A stretch of DNA of 64,000 nucleotides from Ptiloglossa arizonensis (taxonomy: Eukaryota > Arthropoda > Insecta > Hymenoptera > Colletidae), in contig NW_027478596.1 of assembly GCF_051014685.1 (NCBI RefSeq), positions 310,001 to 374,000 of the forward strand, read 5' to 3'. Shown here piece by piece: positions 39,001 through 53,064 of the stretch (position 1 is its first letter; each line of letters opens with the position of its first letter). A program made the translations under genes and the position numbers. The notes below the pieces were generated by a model that was given only the letters and a program-made list of their open reading frames with translations, was not told where the DNA came from and did not search any database.

Positions 39001-42000
39001 AGTAGAAACTCGCCCGATTACAAAGGTATGTGTACTTTTCCCCAAGGCCATTCCAGTTATTGGTTTCGAGTATCACACTTGCGAAAATTGTGATGGTTTC
39101 TCAACCGTTCCTTAATTTCGAACTCCCATGTCTCGCGAACGGTTTGATGAACTCGAGAAAATCCTATGGCATCTGAAAGTAGAAACTCGCCCGATTACAA
39201 AGGTATGTGCATTTTTCCCCTAGGCCATGGTAGTTATTGGCTTCGAGTATCAGACTTGCGAAAATTGTGATGATTTCTCAACCATTCCTTAACTACAAAC
39301 TCCCATATGTCGCGAACGGATTGACGTGCTCGAGAAATTCCTGTTGCATCTGAAAGTAGAAACTCGCCCGATTACAAGGGTATGTGTATTTTTCCCCTGG
39401 GCCATAGTAGTTATTGGTTTCGAGTCTCAGACTTCCGAAAATTATGATGGTCCACAACCATTCTTTAACTTCAAACTCCCATATCTCGCGAACGGATTGA
39501 CGAACTCGAGAAATTCCTGTTGCATCTGAATGTAGAAACTCGCCCGATTACAACGGTATGTGTATTTTTGCCCTAGGCCATAGTAGTTATTGGTTTCGAG
39601 TATCAGACTTGCGAAAATTTTGATGGTTTCTCAACCATTCCTTAACTTCAAACTCCGATACCTCGCGAACGGATTGGCGAACTCGAGAAATTCCTGTTGC
39701 ATTTGAAAGTAGAAACTGGCCCGATTACAATGGTGTGTGTACTTTTCCCCTAGGCCGTTCCAATTATTGGTTTCGAGTATCAGACTTGCGAAAATGTTGA
39801 TGGTTTCTCAACCATTCCTTAACTTCAAACTCCGATACCTCGCGAACGGATTGGCGAACTCGAGAAGTTCCTGTCGCCTCTGAAAGTAGAAACTTGCCGG
39901 ATTACAATGGTGTGTGTACTTTTCCCCTAGGCCATTCCAGTTATTGGTTTCGAGTATCAGACTTGCGAAAATTTTGATGGTTTCTCAACCATTCCTTAAC
40001 TGCAAACTCCCATATTTCGCGAACGGATTGACGAACTCGAGAAATTCCTGTTGCATCTGAAACCATAAACTCGTCCGATTACAACGGTATGTGCATTTTT
40101 GCCCTAGGCCATAGTTGTTATTAGTTTCGAGTATCCGACTTGCGAAAATTTTGATGGCTTCTCAACCATTCCTTAACTTCAAACTCCGATACTTCGCGAA
40201 CGGATTGGCGAACTCGAGAAGTTCCTGTCGCCTCTGAAAGTAGAAACTTGCCCGATTACAATGGTGTGTGTACTTTTCCCCTAGGCCATTCCAGTTATTG
40301 GTTTCGAGTATCAGACTTGCGAAAATTTTGATGGTTTCTCAAGCATTCCTTAACTTCAAACTCCCATATCTCGCGAACGGATTGACGAACTCGAGAAATT
40401 CCTGTTGCATTTGAAAGTAGAAACTTGCCCGATTACAATGGTGTGTGTACTTCTCCCCTAGGCCGTTCCAGTTATTGGTTTCGAGTATCAGACTTGCGAA
40501 AATATTGATGGTTTCTCAACCATTCCTTAACTTCAAACTCCCATATCTCGCGAACGGATTGACGAGCTCGAGAAATTCCTGTTGCATCTGAAAGTATAAA
40601 CTCGCCCGATTACAAAGGTATGTGTATTTTTCCCCTAGGGCGTTGTAGTTATTGGTTTCGAGTATCAGACTTGCGATGATTTTGATGGTTCCTCAAGCAT
40701 TCCTTAACTCCAAACTCCCATATCTCGCGAACGGATTGACGAACTCGATTATTTCCTGTTGCATCTGAAAGTAGAAAGTCTACCGATCACAATAGTGTGT
40801 GTACTTTTCCCATAGGTCATTCCAGTTATTCGTTTCTAGCATCAGAATTGCGAAAATTTTGATGGTTTCTCAACCATTCCTTAACTTCAAACTCCCATAT
40901 CTCGCGAACGGATTGACGAACTCGAGAAAATCCTATGGCATCTGAAAGTAGAAACTCGCCCGATTACAAACGTATGTGCATTTTTCCCCTAGGCCATGGT
41001 AGTTATTGGCTTCGAGTATCAGACTTGCGAAAATTGTGATGATTTCTCAACCATTCCTTAACTTCAAACTCCCATATGTCGCGAACGGATTGACGTGCTC
41101 GAGAAATTCCTGTTGCATCTGAAAGTATAAACCCGCCCGATTACAAAGGTATGTGTATTTTTGCCCTAGGCCATAGTAGTTATTGGTTTCGAGTATCAGA
41201 CTTGCGAAAATTGTGATGGTTTCTCAACCATTCTTTAACTTCAAACTCCCATATCTCGCGAACAGATTGTCGAACTCGAGGAATTCCTGTTGCATCTGAA
41301 AGTAGAAACTCGCCCCATTACAATGGTGTGTGTATTTTTCCCCTAGGCCATAGTAGTTGTTGGTTTCGAGTATCAGACTTCCGAAAATTGTGATGGTCTC
41401 ACAACCATTCCTTAACTTCAAACTCCCATATCTCGCGAACGGATTGACGAACTCGAGGAATTCCTGTTGCATCTGAAACTAGAAACTCGCCCCGTTACAA
41501 TGGTGTGTGTACTTTTCCCCTAGGCCATTCCAGTTATTGGTTTCGAGTATCAGACATGCGACAATTTTGATGGTTCCTCAAACATTCCTTATTTTCACAC
41601 TTCCATATCTCGCGAACGGATTGACGAACACGAGAATTTCCTATTGCATCTGAAAGCAGAAACTCGCCCGGTTACAACGGTATGTGTATTTTTGCCCTAG
41701 GCCATAGTAGTTATTGGTTTCGAGTATCAGACTTGCGAAAATTTTGATGGTTTCTCAACCATTCCTTAACTTCAAACTCCGATACCTCGCGAACGGATTG
41801 GCGAACTCGAGAAATTCCTGTTGCATTTGAAAGTAGATACTGGCCCGATTACAATGGTGTGTGTACTTTTCCCCTAGGCCGTTCCAGTTATTGGTTTCGA
41901 GTATCAGACCACCGAAAATTTTGATGGTTTCTCAAGCATTACTTAACTTCAAACTCCGACACCTCGCGAACGGATTGGCGAACTCGAGAAGTTCCTGTCG

Positions 42001-42350
42001 CCTCTGAAAGTAGAAACTTGCCCGATTACAATGGTGTGTGTACTTTTCCCCTAGGCCGTTCCAGTTATTGGATTCGAGTATCAGACTTGCCAAAATTTTG
42101 ATGATTTCTCAACCATTCCTTAACTTCAAACTCCCATACCTCGCGAACGCATTGACGAACTCGAGAAATTCCTGTTGTATCTGAAAGTAGAAACTCGCCG
42201 GATTACAATGGTGTGTGTACTTTAACCCAGGCCATTCCAGTTATTGGTTTCGAGTATCAGACTTGCGAAAATTTTGATGGTTTGTCAACCATTCCTTAAC
42301 TTCAAACTCCCATATCTCGCGAACGGATTGACGAGCTCGAGAAATTCCTG
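36061..42350 (+). repeat. Large segment later copied to 43.2-47.3 kb
   Basis: The parts 36,119-37,937 and 40,060-42,350 reappear in order at 43,195-45,190 and 45,190-47,304. Within the segment are reused pieces: GGATTCGAGTATCACACTTG at about 36,422 and 37,482 (1,060 bp, 6 monomers), and GAACGATTGACG near 37,019. Many monomers here carry GAGGAATTCC, which creates an EcoRI site absent from the consensus. Which of the two segments is the older is an inference: this one is more complete. Confidence 0.8.
37930..38990 (+). repeat. Dimeric repeat, about three copies (354 bp unit)
   Basis: Monomers with GATTATTTCCTGTTGTATC, GAATGTCGACCG and ATTCGTTTCTAGC alternate with ordinary monomers. CCTGTTGTATC lies at 38,101, 38,455 and 38,809, exactly two monomers apart each time. 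This stretch is missing from the 43.2-47.3 kb copy. Confidence 0.82.
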
Positions 42351-43190
42351 TTGCATATGAAAGTAGAAACTCGCCCGATTACAAAGGTATGTGTATCTTT
42401 CTCCTGGGCCTTTGTAGTTATTGGTTTCGAGTATCAGACTTGCGAATGTTTTGATGGTTTCTCAAGCATTCCTTAACTTCAAACTCCCGTATCTCCCGAA
42501 CGGATTGACGAACTCGATTATTTCCTGTTGTATCTGAAAGTAGAATGTCGACCGATTACAATGGTGTGTGTACTTTTTCCCTAGGTCATTCCAGTTATTC
42601 GTTTCTAGCAACAGAATTGCGAAAATTTTGATGGTTTCTCAACCATTCCTTAACTTCAAACTCCCATATCTCGCGAACGGATTGACGAACTCGATTATTT
42701 CCTGTTGCTTCTGAAAGTAGAAAGTCGACCGATTACAATCGTGTGTGTACTTTTTCCCTAGGTCATTCCAGTTATTCCTTTCTAGCAACAGAATTGCGAA
42801 AATTTTGATGGTTTCTCAAGCATTCCTTAACTTCAAACTCCCATGTCTCGCGAACGGATTGACGAACTCGATTATTTCCTGTTGCATCTGAAAGTAGAAA
42901 GTCTACCGATTACAGTGGCGTGTGTACTTTTCCCCTAGGTCATTCCAGATATTGGTTTCGAGTATCAGACTTGCGAAATTTGTGATGGTTTCCCAACCAT
43001 TCCTTAACTTCAAACTCCCATATCTCCCGAACGGATTGACGAACTCGATTATTTCCTGTTGTATCTGAAAGTAGAATGTCGACCGATTACAATAGTGTGT
43101 GTAGTTTTTCCCTAGGTCATTCCAGTTATTCGTTTCTAGCAACAGAATTGCGAAAATTTTGATGGTTTCTCAACCATTCCTTAACTTCAA
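42351..43190 (+). repeat. Run of four adjacent variant monomers
   Basis: Four consecutive monomers have the GATTATTTCC start of the variant block: CCTGTTG lies at 42,524, 42,701, 42,878 and 43,055, each 177 bp apart. Elsewhere this variant usually alternates with ordinary monomers. The stretch matches 47,829-48,669 at a distance of 5,484 bp (31 monomers), except for a patch at about 42,890-43,010. Confidence 0.8.
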
Positions 43191-46100
43191 ACTCCCATAT
43201 CTCGCGAACGGATTGACGAACTCGAGGAATTCCTGTTGCATCTGAAAGTAGAAACTCGCCCCATTACAATGGTGTGTGCACTTTTCCCCTAGGCCATTCC
43301 AGTTATTGGTTTCGAGTATCAGTTTTGCGAAAATTTTGATAGTTTCTCAACCGTTCCTTAATTTCAAACTCCCATATCTCGCGAACGGATTGACGAGCTC
43401 GAGAAATTCCTGTTGCATCTGAAAGTATAAACTCGCCCGATTACAAAGGTATGTGTATTTTTCCCCTAGGCCATTCCAGTTATTGGATTCGAGTATCACA
43501 CTTGCGAAAATTTTGATTGTTTCTCAACCATTCCTTAACTTCAAACTCCCATATCTCGCGAACGAATTGACGAACTGGAGAAATTCCTGTTGCATCTGAA
43601 AGCAGAAACTCGTCCGATTACAACGGTATGTGTATTTTTGCCCTAGGCCATAGTAGTTATTGGTTTCGAGTATCAGACTTGCGAAAATTTTGATGGTGTC
43701 TCAACCATTCCTTAACTTCAAACTCCCATATCTCGCGAACGGATTGACGATCTCGAGGAATTCCTGTTGCATCTGAAAGTAGAAACTCGCCCCATTACAA
43801 CGGTATTTGTATTTTTGCCCTAGGCCATAGTCGTTATTGGTTTCGAGTATCAGACTTGCGAAAATTTTGATGGTTTCTCTACTATTCCTTAACTTCAAAC
43901 TCCCATATCTCGCGAACGGATTGACGAACTCGAGGAATTCCTGTTGCATCTGAAAGTAGAAACCCGCCCCATTACAATGGTGTGTGTACTTTTCCCCCAG
44001 GCTATTCCAGTTATTGGTTGCGAGTATCAGTTTTGCGAAAATTTTGATGGTTTCTCAACCGTTCCTTCATTTCAAACTCCCATATCTCGCGAACGATTGA
44101 CGAGCTCGAGAAATTCCTGTTGCATCTGAAAGTATAAACTCGTCAGATTACAACGGTATGTGTATTTTTGCCCTAGGCCATAGTAGTTATTGGTTTCGAG
44201 TATCAGACTTGCGAAAATTTTGATGGTGTCTCAACCATTCCTTAACTTCAAACTCCCATATCTCGCGAACGGATTGACGATCTCGAGGAATTCCTGTTGC
44301 ATCTGAAAGTAGAAACTCGCCCCATTACAACGGTATTTGTATTTTTGCCCTAGGCCATAGTCGTTATTGGTTTCGAGTATCAGACTTGCGAAAATTTTGA
44401 TGGTTTCTCTACTATTCCTTAACTTCAAACTCCCATATCTCGCGAACGGATTGACGAACTCGAGGAATTCCTGTTGCATCTGAAAGTAGAAACTGGCCCG
44501 ATTACAATGGTGTGTGTACTTTTCCCCTAGGCCCTTCCAGTTATTGGTTTCGAGTATCAGTTTTGCGAAAATTTTGATGGTTTCTCAACCGATCCTTAAT
44601 TTCAAACTCCCATATCTCGCGAACGGATTGACGAGCTCGAGAAATTCGTGCTGCATCTGAAAGTATAAACTCGCCCGATTACAAAGGTATGTGTATTTTT
44701 CCCCTAGGCCATTCCAGTTATTGGATTCGAGTATCACACTTGCGAAAATTTTGATTGTTTCTCAACCATTCCTTAACTTCAAACTCCCATATCTCGCGAA
44801 CTGATTGACGAGCTCGAGAAATTCCTGTTGCATCTGAAAGTGAAAAATCGCCCGATTACAAATGTATGTGTAATTTTCCCCTAGGGCTTTGTAGTTATTG
44901 GTTTCGGGTATCAGACTTGCGAAAATTTTGGTGGTTTCTCAACCATTCCTTAACTTCAAAGTCCCATACCTCGCGAACGGATTGACGAGCTCGAGAAATT
45001 CCTGTTGCATCTGAAAGTATAATCTCGCCCGATTACAAAGGTACGTGTCTTTTTCCCCAAGGCTATTCCAGTTATTGGTTGCGAGTATCAGTTTTGCGAA
45101 AATTTTGATGGTTTCTCAAACGTTCCTTAATTTCAAACTCCCATGTCTCGCGAACGGATTGGTGAACTCGAGAAATTCCTGTTGCATCTGAAACCATAAA
45201 CTCGTCCGATTACAACGGTATGTGCATTTTTGCCCTAGGCCATAGTTGTTATTAGTTTCGAGTATCCGACTTGCGAAAATTTTGATGGCTTCTCAACCAT
45301 TCCTTAACTTCAAACTCCGATACTTCGCGAACGGATTGGCGAACTCGAGAAGTTCCTGTCGCCTCTGAAAGTAGAAACTTGCCCGATTACAATGGTGTGT
45401 GTACTTCTCCCCTAGGCCGTTCCAGTTATTGGTTTCGAGTATCAGACTTGCGAAAATATTGATGGTTTCTCAACCATTCCTTAACTTCAAACTCCCATAT
45501 CTCGCGAACGGATTGACGAGCTCGAGAAATTCCTGTTGCATCTGAAAGTATAAACTCGCCCGATTACAAAGGTATGTGTATTTTTCCCCTAGGGCGTTGT
45601 AGTTATTGGTTTCGAGTATCAGACTTGCGATGATTTTGATGGTTCCTCAAGCATTCCTTAACTCCAAACTCCCATATCTCGCGAACGGATTGACGAACTC
45701 GATTATTTCCTGTTGCATCTGAAAGTAGAAAGTCTACCGATCACAATAGTGTGTGTACTTTTCCCATAGGTCATTCCAGTTATTCGTTTCTAGCATCAGA
45801 ATTGCGAAAATTTTGATGGTTTCTCAACCATTCCTTAACTTCAAACTCCCATATCTCGCGAACGGATTGACGAACTCGAGAAAATCCTATGGCATCTGAA
45901 AGTAGAAACTCGCCCGATTACAAACGTATGTGCATTTTTCCCCTAGGCCATGGTAGTTATTGGCTTCGAGTATCAGACTTGCGAAAATTGTGATGATTTC
46001 TCAACCATTCCTTAACTTCAAACTCCCATATGTCGCGAACGGATTGACGTGCTCGAGAAATTCCTGTTGCATCTGAAAGTATAAACCCGCCCGATTACAA

Positions 46101-47304
46101 AGGTATGTGTATTTTTGCCCTAGGCCATAGTAGTTATTGGTTTCGAGTATCAGACTTGCGAAAATTGTGATGGTTTCTCAACCATTCTTTAACTTCAAAC
46201 TCCCATATCTCGCGAACAGATTGTCGAACTCGAGGAATTCCTGTTGCATCTGAAAGTAGAAACTCGCCCCATTACAATGGTGTGTGTATTTTTCCCCTAG
46301 GCCATAGTAGTTGTTGGTTTCGAGTATCAGACTTCCGAAAATTGTGATGGTCTCACAACCATTCCTTAACTTCAAACTCCCATATCTCGCGAACGGATTG
46401 ACGAACTCGAGGAATTCCTGTTGCATCTGAAACTAGAAACTCGCCCCGTTACAATGGTGTGTGTACTTTTCCCCTAGGCCATTCCAGTTATTGGTTTCGA
46501 GTATCAGACATGCGACAATTTTGATGGTTCCTCAAACATTCCTTATTTTCACACTTCCATATCTCGCGAACGGATTGACGAACACGAGAATTTCCTATTG
46601 CATCTGAAAGCAGAAACTCGCCCGGTTACAACGGTATGTGTATTTTTGCCCTAGGCCATAGTAGTTATTGGTTTCGAGTATCAGACTTGCGAAAATTTTG
46701 ATGGTTTCTCAACCATTCCTTAACTTCAAACTCCGATACCTCGCGAACGGATTGGCGAACTCGAGAAATTCCTGTTGCATTTGAAAGTAGATACTGGCCC
46801 GATTACAATGGTGTGTGTACTTTTCCCCTAGGCCGTTCCAGTTATTGGTTTCGAGTATCAGACCACCGAAAATTTTGATGGTTTCTCAAGCATTACTTAA
46901 CTTCAAACTCCGACACCTCGCGAACGGATTGGCGAACTCGAGAAGTTCCTGTCGCCTCTGAAAGTAGAAACTTGCCCGATTACAATGGTGTGTGTACTTT
47001 TCCCCTAGGCCGTTCCAGTTATTGGATTCGAGTATCAGACTTGCCAAAATTTTGATGATTTCTCAACCATTCCTTAACTTCAAACTCCCATACCTCGCGA
47101 ACGCATTGACGAACTCGAGAAATTCCTGTTGTATCTGAAAGTAGAAACTCGCCGGATTACAATGGTGTGTGTACTTTAACCCAGGCCATTCCAGTTATTG
47201 GTTTCGAGTATCAGACTTGCGAAAATTTTGATGGTTTGTCAACCATTCCTTAACTTCAAACTCCCATATCTCGCGAACGGATTGACGAGCTCGAGAAATT
47301 CCTG
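43191..47304 (+). repeat. Copy of the 36.1-42.35 kb segment, with internal deletion
   Basis: Distance to the source segment changes in whole-monomer steps. It is 7,076 bp from about 43,195, and 7,253 bp by 44,591 after a 3-monomer insertion nets one extra monomer. It becomes 5,131 bp at about 45,190 (twelve monomers of the source, about 37,937-40,060, are missing), then 4,954 bp by about 45,410 (one more missing). Matching ends near 47,304. Private markers are shared, such as CTGAAACCATAAACTCG (40,061 and 45,192), GTATCCGACTTGCG, CCTGTCGCCTCTG and AATCCTATGGCATC. Confidence 0.85.
43620..44490 (+). repeat. 3-monomer tandem duplication inside the copied segment (530 bp unit)
   Basis: The order GATGGTGTCTCAACC, GACGATCTCGAGGAATTCC, CATAGTCGTTATTGG, TCTCTACTATTCC and GAGGAATTCC occurs at about 43,690-43,945 and again 530 bp later at about 44,220-44,475. 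The corresponding source region near 36,610-36,870 has it only once, so the duplication followed the large copying event or was lost from the source. Confidence 0.82.
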
Positions 47305-48645
47305 TTGCATCTGAAAGTAGAAACTCGCCCCATTACAATGGTGTGTGTATTTTTCCCCTAGGCCATAGTAGTTGTTTGTTTCGAGTATCAGACTTCCGAA
47401 AATTGTGATGGTCTCACAACCATTCCTTAACTTCAAACTCCCATATCTCGCGAACGGATTGACGAACTCGAGGAATTCCTGTTGCATTTGAAAGTAGATA
47501 CTGGCCCGATTACAATGGTGTGTGTACTTTTCCCCTAGGCCGTTCCACTTATTGGATTCGAGTATCAGACTTGCCAAAATTTTGATGATTTCTCAACCAT
47601 TCCTTAACTTCAAACTCCCATACCTCGCGAACGCATTGACGAACTCGAGAAATTCCTGTTGTATCTGAAAGTAGAAACTCGCCGGATTACAATGGTGTGT
47701 GTACTTTAAACCAGGCCATTCCAGTTATTGGTTTCGAGTATCAGACTTGCGAAAATTTTGATGGTTTGTCAACCATTCCTTAACTTCAAACTCCCATATC
47801 TCGCGAACGGATTGACGAGCTCGAGAAATTCCTGTTGCATCTGAAAGTAGAAACTCGCCCGATTACAAAGGTATGTGTATCTTTCTCCTGGGCCTTTGTA
47901 GTTATTGGTTTCGAGTATCAGACTTGCGAATGTTTTGATGGTTTCTCAAGCATTCCTTAACTTCAAACTCCCGTATCTCCCGAACGGATTGACGAACTCG
48001 ATTATTTCCTGTTGTATCTGAAAGTAGAATGTCGACCGATTACAATGGTGTGTGTACTTTTTCCCTAGGTCATTCCAGTTATTCGTTTCTAGCAACAGAA
48101 TTGCGAAAATTTTGATGGTTTCTCAACCATTCCTTAACTTCAAACTCCCATATCTCGCGAACGGATTGACGAACTCGATTATTTCCTGTTGCTTCTGAAA
48201 GTAGAAAGTCGACCGATTACAATCGTGTGTGTACTTTTTCCCTAGGTCATTCCAGTTATTCGTTTCTAGCAACAGAATTGCGAAAATTTTGATGGTTTCT
48301 CAAGCATTCCTTAACTTCAAACTCCCATGTCTCGCGAACGGATTGACAAACTCGATTATTTCCTGTTGCATCTGAAAGTAGAAACTCGCCCGATTACAAA
48401 GGTATGTGTATCTTTCTCCTGGGCCTTTGTAGTTATTGGTTTCGAGTATCAGACTTGCGAATATTTTGATGGTTTCTCAAGCATTCCTTAACTTCAAACT
48501 CCCATATCTCCCGAACGGATTGACGAACTCGATTATTTCCTGTTGTATCTGAAAGTAGAATGTCGACCGATTACAATAGTGTGTGTAGTTTTTCCCTAGG
48601 TCATTCCAGTTATTCGTTTCTAGCAACAGAATTGCGAAAATTTTG
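47305..48645 (+). repeat. Scrambled copies of 41.3-43.2 kb monomers
   Basis: About 47,305-47,580 joins a CCCCATTACAATGG and CTCACAACC monomer to a GCATTTGAAAGTAGATACTGG monomer. About 47,580-47,760 repeats 47,050-47,230 (530 bp earlier). From 47,829 the sequence follows 42,345-43,185. Between about 48,370 and 48,490 it instead matches sequence 531 bp upstream (GTGTATCTTTCTCCTGGG at 47,875 and 48,406), which looks like a conversion patch. Confidence 0.75.
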
Positions 48646-51600
48646 ATGGTTTCTCAACCATTCCTTAACTTCAAACTCCCATATCGCGCGAACGGATTGA
48701 CGAACTCGAGAAATTCCTGTTGCATCTGTAAGTAGAAACTCGCCCGATTACAAAGGTATGTGTACTTTTCCCCTAAGCCTTTGTAGTTATTGGTTTCGAG
48801 TATCAGAGTCGCGAAAATTTTGATGGTTTCTCAACCGTTCCTTAATTTCGAACTCCCATGTCTCGCGAACGGTTTGATGAACTCGAGAAATTCCTGTTGC
48901 ATCTAAAAGCAGAAACTCGCCCGATACAACGGTATGTGTATTTTTGCCCTAGGCCATAGTAGTTATTGGTTTCGAGTATCAAACTTGCGAAAATTTTGAT
49001 GGTTTCTCAACCATTCTTTAACTTCAAACTCCGATACCTCGCGAACGGATTGGCTAACTCGAGAAATTCCTGTTGCATCTGAAAGTAGAAACTCGCCCGA
49101 TTTCATGGGTATGTGCATTTTTGCCCTAGGCCATAGTAGTTATTGGTTTCGAGTATCAGACTTGCGAAAATTTCGATGGTTTCTCAACCATTCCTTAACT
49201 TCAAACTCCCATATCTCGCGAACGGATTGACGAACTCGAGAATTTCCTATTGCATCTAAAAGCAGAAACTCGCCCGATACAACGGTATGTGTATTTTTGC
49301 CCTAGGCCATTGTAGTTATTGGTTTCGAGTATCAAACTTGCGAAAATTTTGATGGTTTCTCAACCATTCTTTAACTTCAAACTCCGGTACCTCGCGAACG
49401 GATTGGCGAACTCGAGAAATTCCTGTTGCATCTGAAAGTAGAAACTCGCCCGATTACAAGGGTATGTGCATTTTTGCCCTAGGCCATAGTAGTTATTGGT
49501 TTCGAGTATCAGACTTGCGAAAATTTCGATGGTTTCTCAACCATTCCTTAACTTCAAACTCCCATATCTCGCGAACGGATTGACGACCTCGAGAATTTCC
49601 TATTGCATCTGAAAGCAGAAACTCGCCCGATTACAACGGTATGTGTATTTTTCCCCTTGGCCATTGTAGTTATTGGTTTCGAGTATCAGACTTGCGAAAA
49701 TTTTGATGGTTTCTCAAACATTCCTTATTTTCACACTTCCATATCTCGCGAACGGATTGACGAACACGAGAATTTCCTATTGCATCTGAAAGCAGAAACT
49801 CGCCCGATTACAACGGTGTGTGTACTTTTTCCCTAGGCCATTCCAGTTGTTGGTTTCGAGTATCAGACCAGTGAAAATTTTGATGGTTTGTCAACCATTC
49901 CTTAACTTCACACTTCCATATCTCGCGAACGGATTGACGAACTCGAGAATTTCCTGTTGCATCTGAAAGCAGAAACTCGCCCGATTACAACGGTGTGTGT
50001 ACTTTTCCCCTAGGCCATTCCAGTTGTTGGTTTCGAGTATCAGACCAGCGAAAATTCTGATGGTTTCTCAACCATTCCTTAACTTCACACTTCCATATCT
50101 CGCGAACGGATTGACGAACTCGAGAATTTCCTATTGCATCTGAAAGCAGAAACTCGCCCGATTACAACGGTATGTGTATTTTTGCCCTAGGCCATAGTAG
50201 TTATTGGATTCGGGTATCAGACTTGCGAAAATTTTGATGATTTCTCAACCATTCCTTAACTTCAAACTCCCACTTCTCGCGAACGGATTGATGAACTCGA
50301 GAAATTCCTGTTGCATATGAAAGTAGAAACTCGCCAGATTACAATGGTATGTGTACTTTTCCCCTAGGCCTTTCCAGTTGTTGGTTTCGAGTATCAGACC
50401 AGCGAAAATTTTGATGGTTTCTCAACCATTCCTTAACTTCACACTTCCATATCTCGCGAACGGATTGACGAACTCGAGAATTTCCCATTGCATCTGAAAG
50501 CAGAAACTCGCCCGATTACAACGGTATGTGAATTTTTGCCCTAGGCCATAGTAGTTATTGGATTCGAGTATCAGACTTGCCAAAATTTTCATGATTTCTC
50601 AACCATTCCTTAACTTCAAACTCCCATACCTCGCGAACGCATTGACGAACTCGAAAAATTCCTGTTGTATCTGAAAGTAGAAACTCGCCGGATTACAATG
50701 GTGTGTGTACTTTAACCCAGGCCATTCCAGTTATTGGTTTCGAGTATCAGACTTGCGAAAATTTTGATGGTTTGTCAACCATTCCTTAACTTCAAACTCC
50801 CATATCTCGCGAACGGATTGACGAGCTCGAGAAATTCCTGTTGCATCTGAAAGTAGAAACTCGCCCGATTACAAAGGTATGTGTATCTTTCTCCTGGGCC
50901 TTTGTAGTTATTGGTTTCGAGTATCAGACTTGCGAATATTTTGATGGTTTCTCAAGCATTCTTTAACTTCAAACTCCCATATCTCCCGAACGGATTGACG
51001 AACTCGATTATTTCCTGTTGTATCTGAAAGTAGAATGTCGACCGATTACAATGGTTTGTGTACTTTTTCCCTAGGTCATTCCAGTTATTCGTTTCTAGCA
51101 ACAGAATTGCGAAAATTTTGATGGTTTCTCAACCATTCCTTAACTTCAAACTCCCATATCGCGCGAACGGATTGACGAACTCGAGAAATTCCTGTTGCAT
51201 CTGTAAGTAGAAACTCGCCCGATTACAAAGGTATGTGTACTTTTCCCCTAAGCCTTTGTAGTTATTGGTTTCGAGTATCAGAGTCGCGAAAATTTTGATG
51301 GTTTCTCAACCGTTCCTTAATTTCGAACTCCCATGTCTCGCGAACGGTTTGATGAACTCGAGAAATTCCTGTTGCATCTAAAGCAGAAACTCGCCCGATA
51401 CAACGGTATGTGTATTTTTGCCCTAGGCCATAGTAGTTATTGGTTTCGAGTATCAAACTTGCGAAAATTTTGATGGTTTCTCAACCATTCTTTAACTTCA
51501 AACTCCGATACCTCGCGAACGGATTGGCGAACTCGAGAAATTCCTGTTGCATCTGAAAGTAGAAACTCGCCCGATTTCATGGGTATGTGCATTTTTGCCC

Positions 51601-53064
51601 TAGGCCATAGTAGTTATTGGTTTCGAGTATCAGACTTGCGAAAATTTCGGTGGTTTCTCAACCATTCCTTAACTTCAAACTCCCATATCTCGCGAACGGA
51701 TTGACGAACTCGAGAATTTCCTATTGCATCTAAAAGCAGAAACTCGCCCGATACAACGGTATGTGTATTTTTGCCCGAGGCCATTGTAGTTATTGGTTTC
51801 GAGTATCAAACTTGCGAAAATTTTGATGGTTTCTCAACCATTCTTTAACTTCAAACTCCGATACCTCGCGAACGGATTGGCGAACTCGAGAAATTCCTGT
51901 TGCATCTGAAAGTAGAAACTCGCCCGATTACAAGGGTATGTGCATTTTTGCCCTAGGCCATAGTAGTTATTGGTTTCGGGTATCAGACTTGCGAAAATTT
52001 CGATGGTTTCTCAACCATTCCTTAACTTCAAACTCCCATATCTCGCGAACGGATTGACGACCTCGAGAATTTCCTATTGCATCTGAAAGCAGAAACTCGC
52101 CCGATTACAACGGTATGTGTATTTTTCCTCTAGGCCATTGTAGTTATTGGTTTCGAGTATCAGACTTGCGAAAATTTTGATGGTTTCTCAAACATTCCTT
52201 ATTTTCACACTTCCATATCTCGCGAACGGATTGACGAACACGAGAATTTCCTATTGCATCTGAAAGCAGAAACTCGCCCGATTACAACGGTGTGTGTACT
52301 TTTCCCCTAGGCCATTCCAGTTGTTGCTTTCGAGTATCAGACCAGTGAAAATTTTGATGTTTTGTCAACCATTCCTTAACTTCACACTTCCATATCTCGC
52401 GAACGGATTGACGAACTCGAGAATTTCCTATTGCATCTGAAAGCAGAAACTCGCCCGATTACAACGGTGTGTGTACTTTTCCCCTAGGCCATTCCAGTTG
52501 TTGGTTTCGAGTATCAGACCAGCGAAAATTTTGATTGTTTCTCAACCATTCCTTAACTTCACACTTCCATATCTCGCGAACGGATTGACGAACTCGAGAA
52601 TTTCCTATTGCATCTGAAAGCAGAAACTCGCCCGATTACAACGGTATGTGTATTTTTGCCCTAGGCCATAGTAGTTATTGGATTCGGGTATCAGACTTGC
52701 GAAAATTTTGATGATTTCTCAACCATTCCTTAACTTCAAACTCCCATTTCTCGCGAACGGATTGACGAACTCGAGAAATTCCTGTTGCATATGAAAGTAG
52801 AAACTCGCCAGATTACAATGGTATGTGTACTTTTCCCCTAGGCCTTTCCAGTTGTTGGTTTCGAGTATCAGACCAGCGAAAATTTTGATGGTTTCTCAAC
52901 CATTCCTTAACTTCACACATCCATATCTCGCGAACGGATTGACGAACTCGAGAATTTCCCATTGCATCTGAAAGCAGAAACTCGCCCGATTACAACGGTA
53001 TGTGAATTTTTGCCCTAGGCCATAGTAGTTATTGGATTCGAGTATCAGACTTGCCAAAATTTTG

